Assembly (NCBI RefSeq): GCF_002015035.1
Contig: NZ_MUXY01000023.1
Location: forward strand, 1-60,737
Source of the DNA: Haemophilus parahaemolyticus
Lineage (GTDB): Bacteria > Pseudomonadota > Gammaproteobacteria > Enterobacterales > Pasteurellaceae
Direction of reading: 5' to 3'
Length of the DNA: 60,737 bases
The notes under the pieces are model-generated. The model searched no databases and was not told where the DNA came from. It saw only the letters and a program-made list of their open reading frames with translations. Shown here one piece after another: positions 21,662 to 30,537 of the stretch (positions are counted from its first letter, which is position 1; each line of letters starts with the position of its first letter). The translations under genes and the position numbers were made by a program.

Positions 21662-22201
21662 ATGAAATTCGTAATCTTTTCAAAAATTTTAACCGCTTGT
21701 GCTGTGCTATTTTTAGCAGGTTGCGTTTCCTCCCAAATCGATCCGGAATTTAATCGCTCGGAAGCCTTAAAAGCTCGAATCAATCTTGCCCTTGCCTATT
21801 TAGAACAACAGGATTACCCAAAAGCCAAGGAAAATATCGATAAAGCGATTGCTCACGATAGAAACGATTACCTGCCTTATTCAGTGCTGGCGTATTATTA
21901 TCAACAAACAGGAGATGTAGCCAACAGTCAGAACGCCTATCAAAAAGCATTGAAACTCAGCCAAAATCGCCCAGATGTGCTCAATAATTACGGCACTTTT
22001 TTATGTAAGCAAGGTCAATTCCAACAAGCTTATTCACAGTTTGAACAAGCCCTCCAAAGCAAGCACGCTTACTATCATCAAGCCGATACGCTTGAAAATA
22101 TCATTCTCTGTGCAAAATCAGAGCCCAATTCGCAAAAATTTAATGAAGCATTCGCCCAGTTGGAAAAATTAGATAAAATAAAGGCAGATAAGCTCCGTTA
22201 A
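21662..22201 (+). CDS. pilW: TPR lipoprotein, PilW/PilF type IV pilus biogenesis family
   Basis: A 179-residue lipoprotein precursor with lipobox LAGC (Cys at residue 21) followed by tetratricopeptide repeats (LALAYLEQQDYPKAKENIDKA, YYQQTGDVANSQNAYQKAL, NYGTFLCKQGQFQQAYSQFE). PilW/PilF proteins are pilotins that help the secretin assemble in the outer membrane. The family call rests on the TPR pattern, the lipobox and the position after rlmN. A perfect uptake sequence (21692-21700) lies inside the signal-peptide codons. It sits 15 bases before tex. The symbol could equally be pilF. Confidence 0.82.
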   Translation: MKFVIFSKILTACAVLFLAGCVSSQIDPEFNRSEALKARINLALAYLEQQDYPKAKENIDKAIAHDRNDYLPYSVLAYYYQQTGDVANSQNAYQKALKLSQNRPDVLNNYGTFLCKQGQFQQAYSQFEQALQSKHAYYHQADTLENIILCAKSEPNSQKFNEAFAQLEKLDKIKADKLR

Positions 22202-22216
22202 TTCTTAGGAAAGATT

Positions 22217-24544
22217 ATGTCAGATTTAAACCAGACCATTAGCCAAGTAATTGCTGGCGAGTTAAATGTGAAACCACAACAAATTTTGGCAGCAATGAAT
22301 TTATTGGATGAAGGGAACACGATCCCGTTTATCGCGCGTTATCGCAAAGAGGTCACGGGTGGATTGGATGACACCCAACTCCGTCACTTTGAAACGCGTT
22401 TGATCTACCTACGTGAGTTGGATGATCGTCGTCAAACCATTTTAAAATCGATTGATGAGCAAGGCAAATTAAGCGATGAGTTGCGTGAGAAAATCTTTGC
22501 TACGGAAAGCAAAACTGAGCTTGAAGATCTCTATTTGCCGTATAAACCCAAACGCAGAACACGTGGGCAGATTGCGATTGAAGCAGGGCTTAAGCCATTA
22601 GCAGAACAACTTTGGCAAGATCCAAGACTCACACCTGAATCGGTGGCTGAGCAATTTATTTCTTCCGATAAAGGCGTGGCAGACAGCAAAGCAGCTCTTG
22701 ATGGGGCACGTTATATCTTAATGGAACGCTTTGCCGAAGATGCGGAACTACTTGCAAAACTTCGCCAATATTTGACCGCTAATGCGGCGATTGAAGCAAA
22801 AGTCATTGAAGGCAAAGAGCAAGAGGGCGAGAAATTCCACGATTATTTTGCTCATAGCGAGCCACTCAAAAATGTGCCTTCACATCGAGCGTTAGCGATG
22901 TTCCGTGGACGTAATGAGGGTATTTTATCACTCTCTATCAACTCTGATCCGCTTGCAGAAGAGGGAGCAAAATCCAGCCAGTGCGAAGAGATTATTCGCG
23001 AACATTTGGGCGTGATTTTCAACAATCAGCCAGCCGATAAATGGCGTGAGCAAGTGATAGCATGGACTTGGAAAGTCAAAGCATTACTGCATCTTGAAAC
23101 TGAGTTGATGGCAAACTTACGTGAAAAAGCGGAAGAAGAAGCGATTGATGTGTTCGCTCGCAATTTGTCTGCTCTCTTAATGGCAGCCCCAGCAGGTGCT
23201 CGCAATACTATGGGCTTAGACCCTGGTTTGCGTACGGGCGTGAAAGTTGCCGTTGTAGATAATACTGGGAAACTACTGGCAACTGATACGATTTACCCTC
23301 ACACCACAGGCAAAACAGCAGCGGAAGTTTCACTGTATAAATTGATTAAACAGCACAATGTTGAGCTTATTGCGATTGGTAATGGCACGGCTTCGCGTGA
23401 AACTGAACGTTTTGCCAAAGATGTTTTAAAACAAATTAAAAGTAGCAAACCTGATATGCAGATTCCACAAACCGTGGTGGTGAGTGAAGCAGGTGCTTCG
23501 GTTTATTCTGCTTCTGAATTGGCGGCAAATGAGTTCCCTGATTTGGATGTTTCATTGCGTGGTGCAGTGTCAATTGCTCGTCGCTTGCAAGATCCGCTGG
23601 CAGAGCTAGTAAAAATTGAGCCAAAAGCGATTGGTGTAGGACAGTATCAGCACGATGTAAACCAAACGCAACTTGCCCGTAAACTTGATGCGGTGGTGGA
23701 AGATTGTGTAAATGCGGTTGGTGTGGATTTGAATACGGCTTCTACTCCATTGCTTGCTCGTGTAGCAGGAATGAGCAAAACATTAGCACAAAATATTGTG
23801 GCTTATCGTGATGAAAACGGGCGTTTTAACAGCCGTTCAGACTTGAAAAAAGTGCCGCGTTTAGGACCAAAAGCCTTTGAGCAATGTGCGGGCTTTATGC
23901 GTATTTTAAACGGCAAAAATCCGCTTGATGCCTCAAGTGTTCACCCAGAAGCTTATCCTGTAGTAGAAAAAATCTTACAAGCGACTCAAGCAACGCTTGC
24001 AGAATTGATGGGTAATGAGAGCAAAATTCATCAGCTCAACGCAAAAGATTTTGTCGATGAACAATTTGGCTTGCCAACGGTAAACGATATTTTCAAAGAA
24101 CTTGAAAAACCAGGACGCGACCCACGTGGTGAATTCAAAACAGCAACTTTCGTGGATGGCGTGGAAGACATTAAAGATCTACAAGTAGGCATGATTCTAG
24201 AAGGTACCGTCACGAATGTGGCAAACTTCGGGGCATTTGTTGATATCGGTGTGCATCAAGATGGTTTAGTGCATATTTCAATGCTTTCAAATAGCTTTGT
24301 GGACGATCCGCATAAAGTGGTGAAAGTAGGCGATGTAGTCAAAGTGAAAGTGCTTGAAGTGGATGTGGCACGGAAACGTATTGCATTAAGTATGCGTTTA
24401 GATGAAAAACTGACCGAGCGTTCAGAAGAAAAATCGCCTGTTCGAAAAAATTCGGAAAAATCTGACCGCTTACAAAGAAATAGTGGACGTAATCAGTTCA
24501 CAAATAACGCCTTTGCAGATGCTTTAAAAGGCTGGAAAAAGTAG
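22217..24544 (+). CDS. tex: Tex family RNA-binding transcription accessory protein
   Basis: A 775-residue cytoplasmic nucleic-acid-binding protein homologous to Tex/YhgF. The N-terminal helical region contains [18 protein letters not shown] YqgF-like fold follows ([17 protein letters not shown]), then HhH motifs ([33 protein letters not shown]) and a C-terminal S1 domain ([29 protein letters not shown], split over residues 655-690). Length and domain order are typical. It begins 15 bases after pilW and is the last gene before the tRNA-Asp pair. Confidence 0.95.
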   Translation: MSDLNQTISQVIAGELNVKPQQILAAMNLLDEGNTIPFIARYRKEVTGGLDDTQLRHFETRLIYLRELDDRRQTILKSIDEQGKLSDELREKIFATESKTELEDLYLPYKPKRRTRGQIAIEAGLKPLAEQLWQDPRLTPESVAEQFISSDKGVADSKAALDGARYILMERFAEDAELLAKLRQYLTANAAIEAKVIEGKEQEGEKFHDYFAHSEPLKNVPSHRALAMFRGRNEGILSLSINSDPLAEEGAKSSQCEEIIREHLGVIFNNQPADKWREQVIAWTWKVKALLHLETELMANLREKAEEEAIDVFARNLSALLMAAPAGARNTMGLDPGLRTGVKVAVVDNTGKLLATDTIYPHTTGKTAAEVSLYKLIKQHNVELIAIGNGTASRETERFAKDVLKQIKSSKPDMQIPQTVVVSEAGASVYSASELAANEFPDLDVSLRGAVSIARRLQDPLAELVKIEPKAIGVGQYQHDVNQTQLARKLDAVVEDCVNAVGVDLNTASTPLLARVAGMSKTLAQNIVAYRDENGRFNSRSDLKKVPRLGPKAFEQCAGFMRILNGKNPLDASSVHPEAYPVVEKILQATQATLAELMGNESKIHQLNAKDFVDEQFGLPTVNDIFKELEKPGRDPRGEFKTATFVDGVEDIKDLQVGMILEGTVTNVANFGAFVDIGVHQDGLVHISMLSNSFVDDPHKVVKVGDVVKVKVLEVDVARKRIALSMRLDEKLTERSEEKSPVRKNSEKSDRLQRNSGRNQFTNNAFADALKGWKK

Positions 24545-24602
24545 TATAAATCGCCATTTTGATTATTTTAAAGTCAAATAACGTTTTACACTTAAAAAAG
24601 AT

Positions 24603-24631
24603 TTGCCGATAAGATAAGAAATGGGTATTAT
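24603..24631 (+). promoter_or_regulatory. Promoter of the tRNA-Asp pair
   Basis: TTGCCG (24603-24608) and TATTAT (24626-24631) are separated by 17 bases. The -10 ends 16 bases before the first tRNA. Confidence 0.65.
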
Positions 24632-24646
24632 ACGTAAACCAAATGC

Positions 24647-24723
24647 GGAGTGGTAGTTCAGCTGGTTAGAATACCTGCCTGTCACGCAGGGGGTCGCGGG
24701 TTCGAGTCCCGTCCATTCCGCCA
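24647..24723 (+). tRNA. tRNA-Asp (GTC)
   Basis: A 77-base cloverleaf with encoded CCA. The anticodon loop CTGTCAC contains GTC, and the TPsiC arm contains GGTTCGAGTCC. The acceptor stem GGAGTGG/CCATTCC has one G-T pair. The body matches E. coli tRNA-Asp at almost all positions. Confidence 0.98.
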
Positions 24724-24771
24724 ATTTATTCCCATTATGAATTTGGCTTAAATCTAAATTTATAATTTTGC

Positions 24772-24848
24772 GGAGCGGTAGTTCAGCTGGTTAGAATACC
24801 TGCCTGTCACGCAGGGGGTCGCGGGTTCGAGTCCCGTCCGTTCCGCCA
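24772..24848 (+). tRNA. tRNA-Asp (GTC), second copy
   Basis: A 77-base tRNA with encoded CCA. It differs from the first copy only in the acceptor stem, which is GGAGCGG/CCGTTCC. The two copies are separated by 48 bases and share one transcript, ending at the hairpin at 24891-24921. Confidence 0.98.
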
Positions 24849-24890
24849 CTTATTTTGAAACGTCATAATATACCTCCTATGCGTTAATGG

Positions 24891-24921
24891 AAAAAACCTT
24901 TGAGCAATCAGAGGTTTTTTT
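24891..24921 (+). terminator. Terminator of the tRNA-Asp transcript
   Basis: The stem AAAAAACCT/AGGTTTTTT is followed by further T residues. It isolates the tRNAs from the accessory operon that begins at 25042. Confidence 0.8.
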
Positions 24922-24978
24922 CTATCTTTTCTTTAATTACACCTTAATTTTCTACTTTTAATCCATTTTTAATTGCTA

Positions 24979-25005
24979 TTGACAGTTGTTTTTTTTTTGT
25001 ACAAT
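24979..25005 (+). promoter_or_regulatory. Promoter of the triad/motor operon with T10 tract in its spacer
   Basis: A consensus -35 TTGACA (24979-24984) and a good -10 TACAAT (25000-25005) are only 15 bases apart. The spacer contains ten consecutive T (24989-24998). Two extra T would give the optimal 17-base spacing, so slippage could switch promoter strength. The ribosome-binding site AAGGA follows at about 25030. Confidence 0.65.
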
Positions 25006-25041
25006 TTGGCATAATTTTATCCCATTATTAAGGAATATTTT

Positions 25042-25695
25042 ATGTCTGATTTAAGCGATCTAATTGATAACCCTTCTCCTCGTTGTGCCTGTATTTTAGT
25101 CCTAGATACTTCAGGTTCAATGAGTGGTGATCCTATCAATCAATTAAATTCTGGTGTTCATGAATTTATTAGCTCTGTTCAAAAAGATGATTTAGCAAAA
25201 TATTCTGTTGAATTGGCTATTTTAACTGCTGGAATGAGCATTGAAGAAGTAATGCCATTCACTATTGCAAAAAATATTGACTATAACAGCCATTTTGAAG
25301 CGAATGGTTTAACACCTTTAGGTGGTGCAGTTGAGCAAGCATTACGAATGCTAGAAGAGCGTAAAGAAGAATATCGTCAAACAGGTACACCATATTACCA
25401 ACCGTGGTTAGTACTTATTAGTGATGGCGCTCCAACAGATCATTGGCAATATGTTGCACAAAAAGCTAAAGATCTTTGTAATAACAAAAAACTCGTTTCT
25501 TTAGCTGTGGGAGTGAATAATGCAGATATGTCTATCTTGAGTGAATTTAGTAATCGCCCCGCATTAAAACTTCAAGGTTTGAACTTCAAAGATTTCTTTG
25601 AATGGCTTTCTGCAAGTATGAGCCGAGTATCAGGCTCTGGTTCAACAGCGGCAACTGTTAATTTACCTCCTGTTAACTCTTGGGCGTCAATTTAA
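25042..25695 (+). CDS. von Willebrand factor A domain protein, TerY/YegL-like
   Basis: A 217-residue cytoplasmic protein made almost entirely of one vWA domain. The metal-ion-dependent adhesion site is complete: LDTSGSMSG (residues 23-31), the Thr in GLTPLGGA, and the Asp in LISDGAPTD. No signal peptide or membrane segment is present. TerY and YegL are the nearest named relatives; in those loci the vWA protein is the target or scaffold of a dedicated kinase and phosphatase. It is the first gene of the operon, with AAGGA before the ATG, and its stop overlaps the kinase start by one base. Confidence 0.88.
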   Translation: MSDLSDLIDNPSPRCACILVLDTSGSMSGDPINQLNSGVHEFISSVQKDDLAKYSVELAILTAGMSIEEVMPFTIAKNIDYNSHFEANGLTPLGGAVEQALRMLEERKEEYRQTGTPYYQPWLVLISDGAPTDHWQYVAQKAKDLCNNKKLVSLAVGVNNADMSILSEFSNRPALKLQGLNFKDFFEWLSASMSRVSGSGSTAATVNLPPVNSWASI

Positions 25696-26645
25696 TGCAG
25701 GTTTTTGATAAACAAAATGCCCCTATGGAATTGGGGCAGTCATTGGGCAGAGGTGGGGAAGCTGAAGTTTTCCTATTAAAAACACGAGATGATGTCGTCT
25801 TTAAATATTATCATTCAGAAGTACTAAAAAAACGTGCTAATCAGCTTGAGAAAAAATTAGATCTGATGCATCGCATTGATACTTTACGACAAGATAAGCA
25901 ACTAGCTTGGCCACTTTTACTCGCTTATAATGAAAATCAAAAGTGGATTGGCTATGCCATGTATCGTGCCAAAGGTGTTACGATGGCAAAATTAGCTCAT
26001 GCAATAGCTTATGAAGAGCATTTTCCAGGTATTAACCGTAATCGCTTATTAGGTTATTTATTAAATTTCCTTTCTGAAGTTGAGAAATTGCATCAACAAA
26101 ATATTATGGTAGGAGACTTCAACCTCAATAATGTTTTGCTCGATCCTAAAACTGATAAAGTCACTTTTGTAGATTGCGATAGTTATCAAATTGAAATTAA
26201 TGGTCAATTTTTCCCATGTGAAGTGGGTAGTGCCGACCTCACTCCAAAAGAACATCAAAATACTCCTTTCAAAGATATTAAACGAACTTTAGAAAGTGAA
26301 TACTTTTCTGTTGCAATTATTCTATTCAAATGCTTAATGCTAGGTCGCCATCCTTACGATATTGTAGGCGGAGCAGATCCTGTACAAAATCTCTGTAATG
26401 GAAAATTTCCGTATATTTCAAAAAATAAAAATGATATCCCTAAAGGTTGCTGGCATGTAATGTGGACGCATATTCCTGATTATTTACAGCAACTTTTTAT
26501 TAGAGTATTTACTGTTGGTGCTTCTGATCCTAAGAAACGACCAACCATTTCAGAATGGAAAGTGGCATTTAATTTATATCTTAAAGAGCTAAATAGAGGG
26601 ATGCACACCAATGCTATTAGACCAGCTTTACCCAAAAATATCTAA
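25695..26645 (+). CDS. Ser/Thr protein kinase-like protein (YegI/TerY-P triad type)
   Basis: A 316-residue soluble kinase-fold protein. Visible features are a glycine-rich loop GRGGEAEV (about residues 20-27), the ATP-binding Lys in VVFKYYHSE, and a catalytic loop VGDFNLNNVLLD, where GD replaces HRD but the catalytic Asp and Asn remain. A metal-binding VDCDSYQI segment replaces DFG. The start is ATG 25695, inside the vWA stop (TAATG); an in-frame TTG at 25680 would overlap the vWA gene. Unlike E. coli YegI it ends soon after the kinase domain. It is expected to phosphorylate partners encoded in the same operon. Confidence 0.82.
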   Translation: MQVFDKQNAPMELGQSLGRGGEAEVFLLKTRDDVVFKYYHSEVLKKRANQLEKKLDLMHRIDTLRQDKQLAWPLLLAYNENQKWIGYAMYRAKGVTMAKLAHAIAYEEHFPGINRNRLLGYLLNFLSEVEKLHQQNIMVGDFNLNNVLLDPKTDKVTFVDCDSYQIEINGQFFPCEVGSADLTPKEHQNTPFKDIKRTLESEYFSVAIILFKCLMLGRHPYDIVGGADPVQNLCNGKFPYISKNKNDIPKGCWHVMWTHIPDYLQQLFIRVFTVGASDPKKRPTISEWKVAFNLYLKELNRGMHTNAIRPALPKNI

Positions 26646-26694
26646 CATAAAGTTTACCGTTAAACATATTAAACATATTAAAGGAATTTTGAAA

Positions 26695-27774
26695 ATGAAT
26701 AATATCACCCCCTTACCAGCCATTAATGATAATAAAGTAGAAGTTCAAGAGAATAATCTTCAACCTAATGAAGAGCAAAAACCACCCCAAGTTCATTTGC
26801 CACAAGAATCCGCTGAATCAACTATTACAGAACCTACTTCTACACAAGAAAAATTAGAAAAATTAAAAGCCATTAAAGAGAAAGAAAAAGCATTAGCCGA
26901 AGAAAAAGCGAAACTTGAACAAGAAATAAATCAAAGAAATTCGCAAAAAGAACATGAAATCCCACCGCTTGTCCTTAATAATAGAAAATGGTTTGCGGAA
27001 TATGAAGCTGTTGTAGGTTTAAAACATCGTAAACCTCTTCCACCAGGTCCAGGTCAAGATGCAGCATTTGCATCTGCAGAAGAGCAATTTTCTGTGATTG
27101 TAACTGCAGATGGAGCGGGTAGCTCCATTGTTTCTGATATTGGCTCTCAGCGTGTGGTTTCAGGGATTTATCGTTTAATTCACACACTTTATCGTAGTCA
27201 ATTTGCTCAATTAGATGAGGAAATTGAAGTAAATAAAGAAATTGTTCAACGTTGGGCATTAATTTTAACAAAACATGCAAAAGGCATTTTAGAAGATTTA
27301 TCTAATGAATATCGTAGAGAGATAAAAGATTTCCGTTGCACTTTACTCGTTGGTGTTGTTGGAAAGATTCAAACTTTCTGGTTTAAAGTGGGTGATGGTG
27401 CCATTATTAAAGAAACACTTGAAAAAAATCAAAATAACGAACCTGAATATCAATTATCTACACTTGGTGAAGTTGGAAAAGGTGAGCATGCTAATGAGAC
27501 GGTATTTATTTCTGAATCATTAAGTCCTGAAGATGTATATTACGGCTCTTTCTTTAATAATAATTTAACAGCTCTTTTTGCGATGAGTGATGGTGCTGCA
27601 TTTAAATTTATGTCTAATGATGGTCGACGAGTAGCGCCTAAATTATCTAAATTGGCAGAAGCCTTACGCAACAACGAGCTTAAACGTTATGATTTAACTA
27701 AATTATTCTATTCAGAGCCTTTCTTAGAAGGTCATGATGGTGATGATTGCAGCATTGCATTAATTGCTCGTTAA
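26695..27774 (+). CDS. PP2C-type protein phosphatase with N-terminal coiled coil
   Basis: A 359-residue protein. The first 90 residues are charged and predicted to form a coiled coil (EKLEKLKAIKEKEKALAEEK). The rest is a PP2C/SpoIIE-like phosphatase with the metal-binding motifs GQDAAF, TADGAGSS, AMSDGAAF and HDGDDCSIALI. The start is ATG 26695, with AAAGGA 10 bases upstream; an upstream in-frame ATG at 26611 would overlap the kinase gene and lacks a site. Kinase, phosphatase and vWA protein together make the TerY-P phosphorylation triad. A hairpin follows the stop. Confidence 0.85.
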   Translation: MNNITPLPAINDNKVEVQENNLQPNEEQKPPQVHLPQESAESTITEPTSTQEKLEKLKAIKEKEKALAEEKAKLEQEINQRNSQKEHEIPPLVLNNRKWFAEYEAVVGLKHRKPLPPGPGQDAAFASAEEQFSVIVTADGAGSSIVSDIGSQRVVSGIYRLIHTLYRSQFAQLDEEIEVNKEIVQRWALILTKHAKGILEDLSNEYRREIKDFRCTLLVGVVGKIQTFWFKVGDGAIIKETLEKNQNNEPEYQLSTLGEVGKGEHANETVFISESLSPEDVYYGSFFNNNLTALFAMSDGAAFKFMSNDGRRVAPKLSKLAEALRNNELKRYDLTKLFYSEPFLEGHDGDDCSIALIAR

Positions 27775-27784
27775 TATTGATTAA

Positions 27785-27812
27785 AGCCACTTAGCGTTAT
27801 TTCTAAGTGGTT
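27785..27812 (+). terminator. Hairpin between the triad and the motor genes
   Basis: An 8-bp stem CCACTTAG/CTAAGTGG (27787-27794, 27803-27810) extends by an A-T and a G-T pair and is followed by TTCTTTATTT. It is a likely partial terminator that lowers expression of the two membrane-motor genes relative to the triad. Confidence 0.7.
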
Positions 27813-27845
27813 CTTTATTTCTAATTATTTTATTTAGATTTTTTT

Positions 27846-29141
27846 ATGCTTTTAACTTTAATTTTTTCGTTTTTAATGGTGATAGTTTTTCTTGCTGTTG
27901 CCTTTTCTTTTTATAATAGAGAAAACCAATTAGGGAAATTTGGTTTTAGAATTATGTCATCAGCACCGACTATTCTTACCTCAATGGGGATATTAGGTAC
28001 ATTTGTTGGTATTAGTTATTCTTTACTTGAATTTAATACAAATGATTTAGATAAAAGTATCCCAATTTTACTTGATGGAATGAAAATTGCATTTTTAACC
28101 AGTGCGATCGGGATGACACTTTCTATTTTCCTAAAAATCTTAATGTTAATATTAGGTAAGGAAAATGAAGCAGAAGAGAATCAGATTATTATTGACAGTA
28201 TTCAAAAGCAAACAAATAGCTTAAATGATAATATTCCAGAATTACTCACTAAATTAGTAGAAAGCTCAGAATTACAACAGAAAAATATGAAGTTATTTGA
28301 GCGTAAGTTATTCAAAGAGTTACGAGATTTTGGCACAAACATCACAGATATAACCACTCAAAGTGTTATTGATGCTTTAGAAAGCATCGTTGTGAATTTT
28401 AATGATAGTTTAGCAGTTCAATTTGGTGAAAATTTTGCAAGATTAGATGAAAGTGTTAAGGGAATGTTGAAATGGCAAAAAGGCTATAAATCGCTACTGG
28501 ATAATTTAGCCAATAACCATGAACTTAATGCAAGAACATTAGGTGAAGCGAAGGATTCAATGTTATCTATTGAGCGTTCTATTAGTAATATTCCTTTATT
28601 AGTTAAGGATTTTGAAAAACTGATTCAATTTAACCAAAAACAAATCGGTAGAATTGGAGAAGAAATGATGATTTTTACAGATATTAAAGATAAAGTATTA
28701 GAATCTTTCCCTGAAATTGAAAGACGTTTTACTAATATTGCAAATACTATCGAACAAGCTAGCCAGCAGTTTAATGATCAATTAGTACAGCATACTCATA
28801 ATATAAGTGCTAATCTCACAAAAATTGCACAAGATTTAATTATCGATGTGGGAACAAATAATCGTACAATTATTCATGGCAATGAACAATATTATCAAGA
28901 ACTTATGATAACAACAAATAAAATACAAAAAGTCTTAAAAACATTTGATGAACAGCTCTTTAAACAATTAACAGAAATGCAATTATCTTTTAAACAATCT
29001 GTTGAAGAGATGACTCAAGAACAAGTTTCTCAATTCAGACACGTAATGGAAAATCTTTCAAAAGAAAATCAGCATTTTGTTGATAAATTATCAGAAAGTA
29101 CATTTAGTGGTTTATTTGGAAAAGTATTTAAGAAGAAATAA
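27846..29141 (+). CDS. MotA/TolQ/ExbB-type channel protein, ZorA-like
   Basis: A 431-residue inner-membrane protein. Three hydrophobic segments lie in the first 105 residues (about 3-22, 40-62 and 78-103), with the MotA/ExbB pore motif SMGILGTFVGISYSL and a second GMKIAFLTSAIGMTLS. The remaining 320 residues form a long, mostly helical cytoplasmic tail. MotA-type channel plus long tail is the hallmark of ZorA in Zorya defence systems. No clear ribosome-binding site precedes the ATG. The OmpA/MotB partner starts 3 bases after the stop. Orthology to ZorA is inferred from architecture, not alignment. Confidence 0.8.
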   Translation: MLLTLIFSFLMVIVFLAVAFSFYNRENQLGKFGFRIMSSAPTILTSMGILGTFVGISYSLLEFNTNDLDKSIPILLDGMKIAFLTSAIGMTLSIFLKILMLILGKENEAEENQIIIDSIQKQTNSLNDNIPELLTKLVESSELQQKNMKLFERKLFKELRDFGTNITDITTQSVIDALESIVVNFNDSLAVQFGENFARLDESVKGMLKWQKGYKSLLDNLANNHELNARTLGEAKDSMLSIERSISNIPLLVKDFEKLIQFNQKQIGRIGEEMMIFTDIKDKVLESFPEIERRFTNIANTIEQASQQFNDQLVQHTHNISANLTKIAQDLIIDVGTNNRTIIHGNEQYYQELMITTNKIQKVLKTFDEQLFKQLTEMQLSFKQSVEEMTQEQVSQFRHVMENLSKENQHFVDKLSESTFSGLFGKVFKKK

Positions 29142-29144
29142 TTT

Positions 29145-30152
29145 ATGTCATTATTAAGAAAGAAAGATAACAGTAGCCAGCATTGGCTGACTATTTCAGA
29201 TTTAATGTCAGGACTAATGATTATTTTTATTTTTATTGCTATTTCATTTATGCGTTCGACTTATTTAGAAAAAGAAAAAGTAAAAAAGATAGAAATACAA
29301 TATGAAGAATTAATATTAAAAGATAAAAACCTAGACGAGGCTATAAGAGAGTTGAATGAGATTAAAGAAAAAAATGATGTATTACATTTAGAAAAAGATA
29401 AATTAACTGAAAAGTTAGCTCAGCTTGATAACTTTAATGCTGTATTACAGTTAGAAAAAGATAAATTAACTAAAAAGTTAGCTCAATTTGATAACTTTAA
29501 TGCTGTATTAGATGAAAAAGAAAAAATTAGTCAAGAATTGACTCAAATAAAAGGAATCGCAGAGGCATATCAAAATAATCAACTGGCTATTTATGAGGCT
29601 TTAAAAAAAGTCTTCCCTGATGATGAGTTATCAGAAGATAAATTGAATGCGGAGATTGATAAAGAAACATTGACGTTTATTTTTAAATCTTCTGATTCAT
29701 TATTTGATAATGCCTCAGCGAACTTAAAAGGGAAATATAAGCAAGCATTAACGGTCTTTTTCCCAAAATATATTCAGGCAGTACTACCCTATAAAGATTC
29801 TATTAGTGAAATTCGTATTGAAGGGCACACGAGTAGTGAATGGAATGTCTTTCCAAAAGAAATTAAAAATAAAGATATAGATATTAAAGATTTATATGGA
29901 TATTTTGGCAATATGAATCTTTCACAAGATAGAACAAATTCCGTGCTTAATTATGTTTTGAATGATTTAAGAACAGAAATCCCTAATGAATATCGAAAAT
30001 GGTTAAGAGATCATACAGCAGCGGTTGGGCTTTCTTCCTCTAAGCCTATTTTGGATGAAAATGGCAATGAAGATAAAAATAAATCTCGGAGAGTAACTTT
30101 CCGTATTATAACAAACGCAGATAGTAAAATTCAGCAAATCCTACAGCAGTAA
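29145..30152 (+). CDS. MotB/OmpA-domain protein, ZorB-like
   Basis: A 335-residue protein with one N-terminal membrane segment (about 20-37) that begins with an Asp in TISDLMSGLMIIF, the likely ion-carrying residue equivalent to MotB Asp32. A coiled-coil stalk (about 45-150) contains a perfect in-frame 21-residue duplication. A C-terminal OmpA-like peptidoglycan-binding domain follows (FIFKSSDSLFDNASANL, IRIEGHTSSEW, NLSQDRTNSVLNYV, KSRRVTFRI). It would form an ion-driven stator with the ZorA-like protein, anchored to peptidoglycan. It ends the operon; no nuclease or helicase gene follows. Confidence 0.82.
   Translation: MSLLRKKDNSSQHWLTISDLMSGLMIIFIFIAISFMRSTYLEKEKVKKIEIQYEELILKDKNLDEAIRELNEIKEKNDVLHLEKDKLTEKLAQLDNFNAVLQLEKDKLTKKLAQFDNFNAVLDEKEKISQELTQIKGIAEAYQNNQLAIYEALKKVFPDDELSEDKLNAEIDKETLTFIFKSSDSLFDNASANLKGKYKQALTVFFPKYIQAVLPYKDSISEIRIEGHTSSEWNVFPKEIKNKDIDIKDLYGYFGNMNLSQDRTNSVLNYVLNDLRTEIPNEYRKWLRDHTAAVGLSSSKPILDENGNEDKNKSRRVTFRIITNADSKIQQILQQ
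29388..29513 (+). repeat. 63-bp tandem duplication in the ZorB-like stalk
   Basis: Two adjacent 63-base units (29388-29450 and 29451-29513) each encode about 21 residues starting LEKDKLT and ending DNFNAVL. They differ at only a few bases, so the duplication is recent. It lengthens the coiled coil between the membrane and the peptidoglycan-binding domain without shifting the frame. Confidence 0.9.
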
Positions 30153-30240
30153 TATTTATAGAATCACACAGAACATTGCTTTTACTCTATACCGTGATGA
30201 AGTATAGTGCATGTGAGCTTAATCTTTATTAGGCACACAT

Positions 30241-30393
30241 CGATCTTGATTAAGCAAGGCTTACCACATCTGGTTTTCCTGCTTATTGATAGCGATAAAA
30301 GGTATTATAGCTCATCCCCATAATTTTATGAGCTTGAGAAATGCTACCTAACTCTTCGACTAAATTAAGTAAACTCGTTTTGTGTTTAATGAG
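30241..30393 (-). pseudogene. Transposase N-terminal remnant (IS481/IS3-like HTH)
   Basis: Read on the minus strand this gives LLNLVEELGSISQAHKIMG followed by MSYNTFYRYQ and then stops. This is the N-terminal HTH of an IS481- or IS3-type transposase of the kind reading NVSKACxxMGxSRxTFYRY. No start codon and no catalytic DDE region remain. It is a scar of a past insertion at the 3' edge of the accessory operon. The rest of the gap up to 30537 holds only the inverted repeat at 30413-30473. Confidence 0.65.
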
Positions 30394-30412
30394 CAGGGAT
30401 TAGAATAAAACA

Positions 30413-30473
30413 TGAGAGTTTCTTTTTTGTTTAGATTAATTTTGACACTCATATTCTAAACAGGAAACTCTCA
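30413..30473. repeat. Imperfect long inverted repeat
   Basis: TGAGAGTTTC (30413-30422) pairs with GAAACTCTCA (30464-30473), and GTTTAGA (30429-30435) pairs with TCTAAAC (30455-30461). TGACACTCA lies in the loop. It abuts the transposase remnant and may contain an old IS end, or act as the terminator of the mltF transcript. Confidence 0.5.
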
Positions 30474-30537
30474 CTTTTTATTGTGGTTTGTCAGATTACA
30501 ACTGATCTTCTACCGCTTATATTCTTACTATATACCA

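Noticed and set aside
26611..26694. Longer start for the PP2C phosphatase
   Set aside because: It would overlap the kinase gene, has no ribosome-binding site, and AAAGGA precedes the ATG at 26695.
25042..30152. A complete known Zorya system
   Set aside because: Only ZorA- and ZorB-like genes are present. No ZorC, ZorD, ZorE or other nuclease/helicase gene occurs on either side, so a standard Zorya type cannot be claimed.
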